Shown: positions 33,436 to 45,673, counted from the first letter of the stretch. The stretch is 64,000 nucleotides of DNA from Lojkania enalia (GCA_010094045.1 ML986644.1:9687-73686), one strand, 5' to 3'. Program-made: numbers and translations. Notes: generated from the letters alone by a model not told the origin.

Positions 33436-35847
33436 CTAATCGAATTTCTGGACATTCCATTCCCCACTTAAAAAATCCATCCCCTTCAGCTCCCCATCAT
33501 TTCCCACTTCCAATAGCCCCTTCTGTGTGCCTTCTCTGTCTACTAAGGTCGCCTTATTCCCCTCCTCTGCTCCGTACAATCTGATCTCACCATCGCTATT
33601 GAGCCAATCATATGCAAAGCCACCGTCACCTTCAGCTTGTCCTAGAACCAATACCGTACCTTGTCGAACAAATAGCGGACAGCTTAAAAAGCCAAACTGT
33701 TCCTTCAACCACTTCCCGCCCTCGACCTTCTCGCCATTCCAAAAGTTGAACCAACTTCCTGGTGGTAGATAAATCTCGCCAGTTCCGTCCTCCTCAAAGA
33801 CAGGCGCCGTAATGACCGAGCTACCAATCATGAATTCGCGATCTAGATACCACGCAGTTGGGTCACCTGGGAACTCAAGCGCGACGGCGCGAACACTGGT
33901 CGGCCATCCGTTCTCGATGCTCTCCATTGCCTGTGCGTAAAGATATGGCATGAGTCTCCTCTTAAGCTGAACCCAGTGCCTCAACACGTCGGTGCAGTTT
34001 TCTGGCTCCGTAGACGAATTGTCAACAAGCCAAGGTACCCGGTAAGAATTGGAACCGTGTAAGCGACTGTGAGTGCAAAGCAGACCAAACGCAACCCATC
34101 GCTTGTAGATCCACGGTGGCGGGTATCCCTCAAAGCCTCCAATATCATTCGACCAAGAAGCGAAAGAAGCCAAGCCAAGAGAAAGACCCCCCCGTAGAGA
34201 TTCAGCCAAGGCAGCGGGCGTGGACTCGCAGTCACCGCCCCATTGGAGTGGGAACCTCTGGGTCCCTGCACATGCGGTTCGTGCGAATAGGACGGCTTGA
34301 TCCCTGCCGTAACGCCTTTGTAGTGTCTCATATACAAGCTTATTGTAAATGAAGGCATAAAAGTTGTGCATACGACTGGGATCTACTGACTCGTCGAACC
34401 ACTTGACGTTCTTTGTCGGAATGCGCTCACCGAAATCAGTCTTGATGCAATCAATTCCCATGTCATAAAGCTTCTCCAAGCATCTTGCAAACCACTTGCA
34501 GGCTTCTGGATTCGTGAAATCGACGATGCCCATGCCAGTCTGCCACAGGTCCCATTGCCAAATGTCTCCGTTTGTCCGTTTTAGCAAGTAACCCTTCTCG
34601 GCTGCGAATTTGAAGATTGGGGAAGCTTGGCCAATATATGGGTTTGTCCAGACACTGACCTTGTTGACCAGCCCCGCTTCCTTCATTCGCTTGATTTGGC
34701 CTGCAGGATCAGGGAAGTATTCTGGGTCCCAAACAAAATCCGTCCAGTGGAAGGCTCGCAGCCAGAAACAGTCAAAGTGGAAAACCTCGACGGGGATCTT
34801 AGAGGACCTCATGGTGTCGACGAAGTGTGTCACTGTTTTCTCATCATAGGATGTGGTGAAAGATGTTGAGAGCCACAGACCGTACGACCAAGCGGGCAGT
34901 TTGCCTGGCTTGCCTGTAAGGATGGAGTATTTGGTGAGTACTTCTTTAGGCGTGGGACCGTAAATGATGTACCTAATGAAGGAGGTCAATACCCGCTTCT
35001 AGAAGCGATAAAGCAATGGGTACTTACCATTTAAGACGCTGGCCTGGCACCGATGTCTGTAGTCTGGAGCACCTCTCGCTTCCGATCTCTAGGTCAACCT
35101 TATCCGGGGTATCAATAAAGACACCATAGCCACGTGAGCTCAACCAAAAAGACACATTCTTATAAGCTTGGTCACTTGAAGTTCCACCATCCTCATTCCA
35201 GACCTCTACATTCTGTCCAACTTTGTTCCACGCGCCAAAACGCTCGCCAAGACCATGAATTGATTCCCCAACCGAGAGGTCTGTTTGCGTAAACATGTAA
35301 TGCTTCCTGCCGCTTAGATCCTCAACCTGTTTTGGAGTGGATAGTCCGGGGCTATATGCAAATCCCACGCTTCGATTTTGCAAATTTGTAAGGATCTTCG
35401 ATCCATCTGTAGCATGGAATTGTATCTCAAACTGATGCGGCTCATCCTTGACGGTAGCACTCAGAGATCCAGAGGAGATAGTGGTTCCCTTGTCGCCCTT
35501 GTTGATTTTTACATTGACTTCAGGCTTACCGTCCGGAAAGATATCGAAATCCGGACCAGGGCGTCGAGCGCCGGAAAGATGTGTTGCTTCGATAGATAGT
35601 ACACCATCGAATTGCGCTTCGATATCAATAGATATTGTGCTAAGATTCAGGGTATCTCCACGCGAGAAGATCTTGCGAGTTGGACAAAGGAGGTTTAGAG
35701 CTTTACCGTCCTCTCTTGGCGTGAGGGTATAGACTTCTTCAGCGTATGAGACGGATTTGTCATCGGCTATAAGCCACATGCCTGGATACGCTTAGCTGTA
35801 TTGATGAGTACATGATTCAGCCATTACAAACCATCGCGGAACTTCAT
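33436..35847 (-). CDS. GH31 alpha-xylosidase, intracellular (YicI-like)
   Basis: Three exons (35832-35847, 35028-35781, 33436-34972), with introns of 50 and 55 bp, give 768 residues, close to the 772 of E. coli YicI. The first exon is only 16 bases and gives MKFRD, so that the protein begins MKFRDGMWLIADD, as alpha-xylosidases do. There is no signal peptide. The nucleophile is Asp436 in CIKTDFGERI and the acid/base Asp504 in LQWGGDCEST, spaced as in YicI; FHFDCFWLRAFHWTDF is the xylosidase-specific loop. The enzyme removes alpha-1,6-xylose from the non-reducing end of xyloglucan oligosaccharides and isoprimeverose. Lack of export implies a substrate taken up by a transporter, which the neighbouring gene could supply. 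Confidence 0.93.
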
Positions 35848-37237
35848 CTTGGCAATTGAATTCAGATTTCAAGTACCGCTTCGAGGGCCCGACTCTCAGT
35901 CAAAAAGTCCTCGGCGAGCTTAAGCATATCTGATTTTAGAGACCATCGTTGCTAGAGCAAACTTGTCGATAATCCGATCCGAGTTAGGAGAATATCTCCT
36001 GTCATGGCAGAGACTTTTATTTAATTGGTGGAATGTTCGGTATAGGTCTTGCCGAATGAATTTTACGGTTAGCGTGGATGGGGAGGAACAGTGGAGTGCG
36101 GATTGTATTCTGGAGACGTCGAAAGATAGAGTGATCGCATAAAAGCCACCGGCTGTTCTGAGTTGTGTACGAGTCAAATAAACCCGTTTACTACTGTGGG
36201 AAATCCTGTGTTTTCCGTGATCGTGATTCGGATATTTTACCAGTTCAGCTAGCGCACGGAACTACTGTCGAGATCGAACACATATCCTGTTCTGAAGAGT
36301 TAATTTTTATCAAATAATGACCTCTTAGAACTGATAGGTTGTAATGGTGATTCTGTTTATTGCAAACTAAAGGAAGGCATCAGAATTTAGCCAACGCTAG
36401 GTCTATTGAGGAACGAAAGAAGCGCGAACGTCTTAGACGGGCCAAATCTTGTATCGCGAAACATTTTCCGCCCGCTTCCATGAGATTAGGCCACGAGGGA
36501 AACTATTATAAGAGTGGGGACTAGACTTAGGCCATTGCTTACCGTTGATGGGTTAGGGAAGTCGACGAATTTTGGCATCGGCCTTAACCATAAGAGCTGT
36601 TACCCTGCCTAAGAAACTCGGTGAAATATTGTCAACATGAGGGCGATTCAGACTACGGTGCGGAAAGATTATCATGACTCAATTTCGATAAGATGATCGA
36701 TTGCACAAGTATGTGCGCCGCGATTACGATTTATCCCATCTTGAACAGCTAGGTGTTCAAGGTTCAAATGAGCGCAAACATGCAACGATGCGATTGCCAC
36801 GCCGCCAATTCTCTGCAACGACTACCCTGATAGCTTCCCATACCTTTGCAATTCGTCAATATAAAGACGAGTAGAATGCATGTCTACGACTAGGAGACTA
36901 GGCTGCCCATTAGAAGATTTAAGAATCACAGAATGAGTAGAGCTGCTTAAGTCAATAAGTAATAGTGGACTACTTTTCAATTCTCGAATACCTGGAGATA
37001 CATTGGCATCATATGACTGTATTCCCTTGCATCGAACACATCCATACAGGCAGTCCGCAACGAAATTCAGAACTAAGGATGTAATTTCCCCTTCGCATTT
37101 GAGCTCATACCGAGCCACGATTCTAGGGAAGAGTGATGGTATTTCAACGTAAGAGAAAGATGAGGACGTCTATGGGCTCGAATTTATATTAAAAATCGCA
37201 GCAAAGCAATATAAATATACTCGCCCTCACTAGATCC
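35848..37237. other. intergenic region upstream of the GH31 gene
   Basis: About 1.4 kb. TTAGCC at 36387-36392 (GGCTAA toward the GH31 gene) is a possible XlnR-type site 540 bp upstream. A minus-strand open frame at 36822-37118 starts only at a GTG and has no recognisable domain. No RNA gene was seen. Confidence 0.5.
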
Positions 37238-37386
37238 TGTCGCGTATCAGGCAGCATCAATTGCTGAGGCAAATATTGATGTATTGAAAGAGGGCAAGTG
37301 GCCTGCCTAGCTAGAGGCTGGCAATGGCGAGACTATATAGGCCTGAAAACAGACCAACTATAATAGGATAGTAGAAACATGTGACA
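37238..37386. repeat. 149-bp solo LTR-like element (family 2, copy 1) with 5-bp TSD
   Basis: It starts TGTCGCG and ends CATGTGACA, giving TGTC/GACA ends. The five bases before (37233-37237, gatcc) equal the five after (37387-37391, gatcc), a perfect target-site duplication. A similar copy lies at 62156-62306. TG...CA ends and a 5-bp duplication point to an LTR rather than a DNA-transposon MITE. Orientation is unknown. Confidence 0.8.
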
Positions 37387-39808
37387 GATCCAAGTACAAG
37401 AGCCATGAAGTAATATATATAAATCATCCTAAGATTGTCTACCAATATCTCAGCTCCTCAGTCGCTATGACCTTAAAAGGGCAGACTACTCCCTCGCCAT
37501 GAAACATCAGAAAGACTAACTCCATCGTTGAAAGGATTGAGCCCTAGAGTCCCACTTCTTTTCTAGATTAGCACGAAGCAGTCTTTATTACTTATTTCCT
37601 TGATTGGTGCTAAATTGTCTTTATTGCTTCTACCATTAATTGGCACAAGACTCTCACCGCCACTTCTTTCCTTTATTGGGAAAACACCATCCTTGTCAGT
37701 AGTCTTCTTGATGATAGCAGTTAGCCGTTCCGCTTCATGTCTCGTCATAAACAGAACGGTATTACACTCTTCTTCTGTGATACCTCAGTTGTGAAACTTA
37801 GGGTTCGAACTAGAACGATTTAGTCTGTCAAGGTGGTTCATAGATTAAAACTCGAATAGAAAGCTTACTCGAAATCATCGGCAGTATGACTATACGTACA
37901 ATCATAGTAGCGAAGAGTATAGGGACGAAATTCATGATACTTGAACTGGAATAGAGTTCGATTGCTAAAAGATGATGATATTCGAGTATTCTTGGGAAAT
38001 CTCTCCTAGCCGACCTGCTGAAAGTGCAGAACGCTCATGGAAGAAACTACACTGTTGGCGATAATATTGTATTTGTGAATTCGATAATAGACATCTAGAC
38101 GCTATCCTAATACGAACGCAAGTCCTCACACAGAGCTAGATAAATAATCTTATGCAACAACTATAAGTAGTATATCCACACCGAAATGCTTACATTTAAT
38201 CCACTGCCCTTGATTATTTCGGTGCGGTTTAAAACTACTTATGAAACGAAAAAAAGGTATAGATGACGAGATTAAGGTCACGGTCTGACTCTGTGATATA
38301 GATATAGTTGATTCATAGAACGCAACGAGAACGAGAGTATTAGATGCTACATTGACTGCGCAAGGATATGACGCAATTAAAGTGAGTGCTGAAATAGATG
38401 AATTGCTCCAGAGCGTTCTGAAAGATCAAGGCCCTACTTTGATGCTTTTGATAAGTTCTGTGATAGTTTTCTAAAGATTCAAGAACCACTCTCTGCTTAG
38501 AAACTATTGCATGATTATCTCCCGAAAATTCCTCCACTGGTCTCATTCATTCTTTTCGAGGCTTGGGCATCCCTTGACTATCGCTGTTGCTTTTACTCAC
38601 TTTCTTTGGATTCTTTCCCGTTTCCCCAAAAAGAGGCTTGCAGTGAAACGTGTGACTCTATCCAATTAGTTTTTCGTGTCTCAAACGTCTAATTAACGAG
38701 GATTTGTGCATAAACTTAAACGCTCAGAGACAATGCGTAGAATAAAAATAATGTGCGGCCCATACATACTAATCCTAACCCAAGACTATAGCAATTTTCT
38801 CAACGTGTTGCGTTGAGTTGTCCTAATATCACTCTCAGAACCTACCTAGCAGAGATCGTTCGTCATAGTCTCCTTCGTAGTATGTCGGTGGACTCCAGGC
38901 GGAGTTCATAAGGCTAAATACGTAACCTATTGAGATTTCGGCCAATATAGTACGACTGATCTGAACCATGAAATCACCGGGGGGGGAATAGAGAGGAAAA
39001 TGGATGGCTCATACTGGACGGGTGCCGCAAATGTTGCGGGTACACGGGAACCGTGAAAGTGGATGCTGATAAGAAAACGAGCCACGGAGGGTATCCGATC
39101 GTGGTTGTAATTGAAAGGGCGTTGGCATTGTTCCTCTCTCGTCGTGGATTTAATAGGTGGGCAAATTTTTCTCTCTATTTTATCAATTACTATTATCCAT
39201 TAAGCTCATGAGTTGAGGAAATATCAAGGGAACTAATTTGGGAAAGACGTGTATTAGACCAGCATTCGTCATCAATGATTACAAATTGATTGAAAGATTA
39301 ATGAGGCAGCGTTTATGTCAGATATATGGCCATGCAAGCTAAACACCCGTATATGATTGCATTAGTTCTTGAAGCGAAGATTGCCATGCTGAAACGACTT
39401 TAGTAGAACACTTGAAGCGAGGCTAGCGAATGAGGTTGTCACAGGAACAGAACGCAATCTGTCTGGGTATTGTCTACTAATTTGCTAGATAAAATGTAAG
39501 TCAATTTAATAGCGCACTCAAAAGGCCAAGGTCTGGAAGGCCTCATAATCATCCAGTCATCTACCCAGATTATTATGAATTGTGGTTATAATATAATATT
39601 CATAGTACTTATTACTATGTTAATGGACACCAGGGATACTCTCATGAGGCATGATTTTAAGAGAACGTGGCCCTTAATTACTTAATATGCGATTGACGGT
39701 GCCTTGCTATTACACCAATTATGTCTTCATCAGAGCATCTAGTTTACTCTTGAGCCTACGAATGAAAACGACAGGTTACTCTATATACCTTTCAATTTTC
39801 TATATTAA
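37387..39808. other. 2.4-kb gene-free AT-rich stretch
   Basis: Only short open frames (for example 37563-37748 minus, 38340-38546 minus) without recognisable domains. A G-run lies near 38979. I see no conserved gene, tRNA or terminal repeats; it may hold old transposon debris. Confidence 0.5.
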
Positions 39809-39988
39809 TGCGGTGAGAGGCGAATCTTGTCTCAGGGAGGGATATGAGGAACTGAACTAATTGATTGAGGATGGCCAGCATGCCATGTTTATGTACATAG
39901 AAAAAGGGGTATATCAGCTGATATCCAGCGTGATATCGTACGACGGTATCCGATACAACTCAGCAGACTTGCCAAAATCCCCATCACA
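39809..39988 (-). repeat. solo LTR, family 1 (copy C), shortened
   Basis: Reverse-orientation copy, 180 bp, starting TGCGGTGAGAGG and ending ccatcaca. Flanks are attaa (39804-39808) and attac (39989-39993), a 5-bp duplication with one mismatch. It lacks several of the 12-bp GATATC units present in the 203-bp copies. Confidence 0.8.
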
Positions 39989-40457
39989 ATTACACTTCCG
40001 AATTTATACTTAGCTTCATTTTTTCAACAAGCCGTATCGTGAGGCTTTTCGTTCTCTAAACAAGCTTACGCCAATAATGTGAGATCACTTGAAGGCAAAA
40101 ACTTCTTCATTCTCACCTTCGTCACTCACTTATCTAAATATTTGCGTGGGCGGAGCTTGTGCATGCTGTTGAGCACATCATTGCATGTGATCAGGTACGG
40201 GCATTACCCACCGCCATCGTTTCTCTTCTTCTCCTCTCCACCCAATTATCTCCATGATTCGCTTTAATTATGTTCCAAGATTGGCGAGTTATTTCTCATA
40301 TCCTCCAGTTGACACTACATGACCACCACCATAACCATTACTTTTACCTTCATTTGTGCCTTCCCCTGTCACAAGTCGATCAACCACTGTGGATCTGCCT
40401 CAATTTAGATTGAGCCAGAAAGCAGTGAGCTATTCCCCCACCAACTCAACATGTTAC

Positions 40458-40660
40458 TGTCATGGGGATTTTCGGCTAGTCTGCCGAGCTGTATCAGATA
40501 TCGACGTACGATATCACGGTCGATATCACACCGGATATCACGCTGGATATCAGCTGATATACCCCTTTTCATGTACATAAATATGGCCCGCTGGCCATCT
40601 TCAATCAACCAGTTCAGCTCCTCATCTTCTTCCCTGAGACAAGATTCGCCTCTCACCACA
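40458..40660 (+). repeat. solo LTR, family 1 (copy D), intact
   Basis: A 203-bp copy from TGTCATGGGG to CTCACCACA with perfect 5-bp target duplications gttac (40453-40457 and 40661-40665). It keeps five GATATC hexamers and shows little RIP damage. Confidence 0.9.
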
Positions 40661-41387
40661 GTTACACTTGTATTTAATGTCAATCTCAAGCAAGCGTTCT
40701 ATGAATTGTCTCCCTCATGCACCTGCACGATAACGTATCTAATAAACATTGCAAAACTAGTTTGGCAATGCTGATTCCATGCGTGTGGAACTGACCGCCA
40801 TTGCACGGGGGACCTCACGGTTGATTCATGGTGACTTTGCTCAATGCAGACAAAGCTCATGTCATGCGTGTGGAATTGACCATCTTCGTGGAGGCCGTCA
40901 TGGCTGATGCTTTCTGTCGATATTTTGAGCCCCATCAGATTGAGTGTCGCCATCGCGGCCGTTTGGCATCGGACAGAAGATACCACGGAGTGCCTTCTAG
41001 GTACCGGCGCGTGCTTTGGCCCGGCCAGCTAGCGCCTTTGAACGTGTGACATCACGGTTGGAAACGTGATCTTGAAACCCAGCATCTCGGACCCGACTCA
41101 AAGCGTAGGACCATTAGGTCTACAGGTCTTTGTGTTAGCAGGTCTCGAACAACGAACAAACCAAAAAAATATCCCCCTAAAAAACCAAAAATAAAGGGGC
41201 AAACAAGCAAACCAAGAAACAAACGCCAGCATTTGCACCAACATTTACAAGAAAATGCGACGAGAACGGGACTAGATCAGGTCACAACAACCAACCATGG
41301 TAACTACCCCCCATACCGAGCATAACAAAAAGCAGCAATCACTCACCACACTGAGAACACTCAACGAGGGCATTATGTACCTGAAAA
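40661..41387. other. spacer between two solo LTRs
   Basis: About 0.7 kb with no recognisable gene. A 19-bp imperfect direct repeat (catgcgtgtggaaYtgacc) occurs at 40778-40796 and 40863-40881. An A/C-rich stretch lies at 41155-41260. Confidence 0.5.
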
Positions 41388-41615
41388 TGTGATAGGGATT
41401 TTGGCGAGTCTACTGAGTACGATTTCATACTACCGTACGGGAGCAAGTTATCCGGTTGCAGGTTGTATCAGATACCGTCGCACGATATCTAATCACGCTG
41501 GATATCAGCTGATATACCCTTCCTTATATACATAAATATGGCCTGCTGGCCATCCTCAATCAACCGGTTCAGCTCCTCATCTCCCTCCCTGAGACAAGAT
41601 TCGCCTCTCACCACA
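41388..41615 (+). repeat. solo LTR, family 1 (copy E), with insertion
   Basis: A 228-bp copy from TGTGATAGGG to CTCACCACA with perfect 5-bp duplications gaaaa (41383-41387 and 41616-41620). It is longer than the 203-bp copies because of extra sequence near 41415-41465, while it has only two GATATC hexamers. Confidence 0.9.
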
Positions 41616-42189
41616 GAAAACATCTACATATATAGATTCCTATGTGTGACTACCAAAATAAAGAATGTTCTCATACATTCACGTTCATCTCTTTGTGCCA
41701 CTAGTGTGATTAGATTCACTCTTTTTGTAATGTTCGGAATATGGATTTTATAGGATTGCTTGTTAGTTAATGGCTCGGTCGTAGCAATGCCTAGGATGTA
41801 TATAATCCCGGAAATTTTCAAGAGCAATAGGGATATAGCATAAATAATACGCATTGAGACTTAGCATAATAATCAACTTGATTTAAATGATTAATGTGAA
41901 AATATAAATTACTAGGATAATCTCACGCACCCTCAGTGTTGAAATGGCGACTCTTGGATTACGCATATGTGCCACTAGCGTTCCTAGTGTCCGATCCTGT
42001 CTTCAAAGCACTGATGACAATCATAGCTCTTCCTTCCTACTACCAACTAGGGGTCCTTCAAGTTGAGATGTAGTAGCCAACAAATTACTCTGTCAAAGCC
42101 GGAATTTTCAGTTGTATTTCTCAGGATAGTGGATGTCAATCCACTGCGAGAGAGTGAATCAGCTATGATCCGGACTTTGCTAGAGCCAT
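41616..42189. other. intergenic, no supported gene
   Basis: AT-rich spacer after solo LTR copy E; short open frames only. Confidence 0.5.
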
Positions 42190-43104
42190 CTACTCCAAAT
42201 AGGATTTGAACGGGTCTTGATCAATGCTATTTGTAGATACAGTGCCATTCGTGCCTGTCAGTTCAGCTTGCTTCTGGTGCGCCGCGCTTGCAGAGAGGAG
42301 CTCAGTCGTACAGGGCTTCGTTACCAGAAGCCTTCGTCCGTATTCTTCCTTCATCTTGCTAGCCTCGAGACTTGGTCTTTCTTTCTCCAGATTGATTTCC
42401 CCCTTGATACCTTCTTCACATCTAGCTTGCTTTCCCCACTCAAATCCCTCTCTCCCTCCTGCTGTCTTTCCCTCTTCAACATCCTCGGCGTTCTCCCTGT
42501 TACAGAGGGATACCAACCCTTCGACTTTTCCTTTTTTCTTTGCCTTCTCAGCACCTTCCATCAGCCCGATCTCTTTTCCGGTTTTGAAGCCACGTTCGTA
42601 TCCATCTTCGCATGTACGCACTAAGAGTCGCTCAACCGGTTCGTTGGTCACGTGTGGCAAGGTGGGCGGTCCATTATATTTGGGGCCGGCTTCGCGCGAG
42701 GTCTCGGTCCCATTCAACTTAGTGTCATCTCGTGTAGCAGTGGTATAATCAAAGGCAAGGAAATCGTGGAATGCAGGAGCGAGAATATCGTCAACAGATG
42801 CCTGGACACGTTAGCTTTGATCTCGCGGAGCCTTCGTTGGCAAGCAGCCTACCTTTACCCTCTTGCTGAGTTCCTCTTCTGAATTCGCGAGGGATTTTTG
42901 AAGATATGCGAGAAGTTGCTCGGTCGATACCGCCGGCTTCGCGCGCCTGTTTTCTTCTTGAATAGTGCGCAGGAGATCGCGCAAGTTGTCGTTGACCATG
43001 GTAAGACTCGAGTGGGTCTCCTCACTCATGTTCTGAGACATATTTGTCGATAAGCATTGGAGTGTGCGTGCCTTGGCCTTTGCATCGCGGAATGTAACTG
43101 CCAT
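42190..43104 (-). CDS. uncharacterised Glu/Lys-rich protein
   Basis: Two exons (42853-43104, 42190-42801) joined over a 51-bp intron containing GCTAAC give 287 residues from the ATG at 43104 (MAVTFRDAKAKARTLQ). I do not recognise a family. The N-terminal 100 residues look helical and may form a coiled coil (LRDLLRTIQEEN, then LLAYLQKSLANSEEELSKRVK). The middle is charged and carries Gly at short regular intervals (YERGFKTGKEIGLMEGAEKA, then EGFEWGKQARCEEGIKGE). No signal peptide or membrane segment. It lies next to an AA9 gene but nothing links their functions. Confidence 0.65.
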
Positions 43105-43708
43105 CTTAGCATACTTTATGGAGATCGAGGTCAGACCCGACGGGAAACAAGGCCCCACATTAACTTCTATAGGATAAGCCGAAATTAGTGATGTAAGAGT
43201 AAGGTTGTGAAATGTGGCTATGGTTTAGGAAAGATTAAAGCGTGTTGCCGTGGTTGGTTGTGGTTCAACAGCAAACGTGATATCGGCCTCAGCAAGAGTT
43301 CGCTAAACCTGATTATTGGTTGTTGACTTCTTTCGCCACCAATGCCTTATTATCTATCCACAGCTCGATTACTCACTCTCCCACACTTTGATAGGACCAG
43401 TCGTTGTGATAATGGAAGTCGATCCAGTGAAGGCGGACGACGATGAGGTCAATACATTGAGAACTCATATAAGAAAGGATTGCGACGACCCAAGGTCGAA
43501 TGGGGATGCAGTCAGAATTCTGCTCAATACAATGCATTGTTTTTGTCACTATAGATGGAAACAGGTAAAGCTAAGGAGACTGCGAAGTCCTGCAAGATCG
43601 CTGACCAATTCGGGGGTGACCCTTGCAGGAGTCATTCTCCTGACCAAAATAACCACGCAAAAAAAGTGTAGATATAATGAAAGTCGAAACAGATAGAGTA
43701 TGAAGACC

Positions 43709-44562
43709 TTATTCTCGCCAAACCGGGGGCTTCGGCTCAATGTACACCGAGATATTCTTAGGAAACATGCTTGTGCCTTCTTCATGGAACCATACACCTA
43801 ATTGAGAATTAGCGCATCTCCATATTCTCCAATCAGTGCGCTTACTAGGTTCATCGATTGAGTATGCATTTGGAAATCTCGTGAACTGAGTCGGTTTCCC
43901 GCCGCCTTGACCCACGATCTCTACATGGGCGCAGCTCACAAAGAACTGGCATCCCCCTTTCCTTGCACTGGGCATAAATTGTTCCATCCTCATCAAATAC
44001 TTTCCTGGTGGTGTTGTCTCCGGAACCGTGAAGTTCATAGCGTACTGGTAATACAGGGTCCAAGTGGTGCTATTTTTCGGCCCGGCATAAGCGATCTTGA
44101 ACCAGTCCCCGCTTCCATCGTAGTCGTTCAAGCTTTCTAGCTCCTCTGGCAACTTCGACAAGAAAACCTGTCCTGGACCTTCGTGAAAGATTGGTTGCAT
44201 CACATCACCTTCCATCCAGGGCCCAGACACCATGAAGCCGACGTCATCCCCTGCGTAGATTCTGGCTGTTTGGATAGTCGGGTTCAAGACCTTCGAGGCA
44301 TTTCTTCCACAAACTACTGCTGGATCTGCTGGATCATAGATAGGGAAAGCTTTTGCAAACAGCGGAGGACTACCACCGCCCGGGGTGACATCGCGCACGT
44401 ATTGGAACTCCTCGGATAGCTTATTGTTTAAGATAAGTCGGTTGAAGATATCTAGGGCGGATGTTAGAGTTCCTTAATATGTTGAGAATAGAAGGTCTCA
44501 CAGTGTCCATTGATCCCCTGGGTTAGAGCCAATGAGCAAGCTATGGATGTTTTCAACTTCAT
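43709..44562 (-). CDS. AA9 lytic polysaccharide monooxygenase, unusual copper site
   Basis: Three exons (44502-44562, 43846-44451, 43709-43797), with introns of 50 and 48 bp, give 251 residues. A signal peptide (1-19, ending QGING) leaves mature His20 at the N-terminus, the first ligand of the copper histidine brace; His110 in FHEGPGQVFLS is the second. AA9 signatures follow: YDGSGDWFKI, FTVPETTPPGKYLMRME and the C-terminal FPNAY with PKPPVW. Against the normal pattern, the axial Tyr is Phe191 (GCQFFVSC) and the second-sphere His is Met180; Gln189 remains. AA9 enzymes cleave cellulose or hemicellulose oxidatively. With both residues changed, activity may be altered or lost. No carbohydrate-binding module is present. 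Confidence 0.88.
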
Positions 44563-45673
44563 TCTGAGCAATTCTACAATTGATAATAATCTGAAAATTT
44601 ATGGCGACTTTTTTTGGGCTTTATTATCGCTCTCTCGCACGAGTCAATGTTCTCAATTCTTTATATCTGGCTTTTGTTTATATTCTTCATGTGAGTGGTC
44701 ATGTTCCTACATGGTGTTTTGAAGAGCAGGTGTTTGGGACATTGTCCGCCAATGGCATTGAAATTGCCAATGCTGTTATATTGATGTCGCCTACATTAGC
44801 GTCAACTAGATGAACGCCCCGACGCACGATGTATAAGGAGTAAATGAAAGAAAACCGGAAGATAAATTGCTCCACATTATGCTACACGTAGGACAACGGG
44901 TATTTTCCTAGCACCTCTGCATCTCGGGCGCCATATTGCTATACGGAGTGTTGATTTTCGGTGTCCACTGTCCGCTCCTTTTTTGATCGCGTTATATTCG
45001 CTTTCACATTCTTGCATTACCAAGTCTCAGGTCAAATCAATACACGTATGCTTCAGTTTGTCTAGGTATCGTAAGACTAGTGTGTCGTGCTAGTGCTCAT
45101 GGGTAGCTTTTGGCTTTGTTGCCGGCTTCAGGCGCTAAAGTCAATGCCTTGTTATTATGAGAATCATTTGTCGATTTTAAATACTCGGAACTAGAATGCT
45201 ATCAGCTAAGGTCTGGGCGAGTAGTAAAAATGGCTAGGAAGGAAAGAAGGTGATGAGGTATCTGAGCCGCTGTTAAACGCGGTAACGTCTGCGCGACCGT
45301 CGCCTAATATTTCGTCTCCTAATTCCATGCCTTTCTCATTGCTCGTTTTAATTCCAACATTTCTGCTGGCGCATATTCACCTTAAATAATGCCCGAGTTT
45401 GCTTAATTCTGCTATACGAATGCTCAAAGAAAGATTGGCATTGGGCATCCGGGTGTTGCGTCATTGGCTGGTGTCGCACGTGATTTCGCGACAAGGTTAC
45501 GCATGTCTTCTATATTGGCTGCTCCGCTTCCTATAACTATAATTTCACTTCGAATAATTGATGAAATTCTACAACATTAAGAAGCGTCAGTTTCCTAATG
45601 CGCATCCAACTATTACGGATACAAGAGAGCTTTCCCCCCGGGCCAGTTATTCCGCAAGTCAAGGAACTCGAGC
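44563..45673. other. intergenic, no supported gene
   Basis: About 1.1 kb containing the AA9 upstream region and the 3' flank of the next gene. Short open frames only; no RNA gene seen. Confidence 0.5.

Noticed and set aside
36822..37118. 98-codon minus-strand open frame with a TATA-like sequence upstream
   Set aside because: It begins with GTG and has no ATG near its start, and I recognise no domain.
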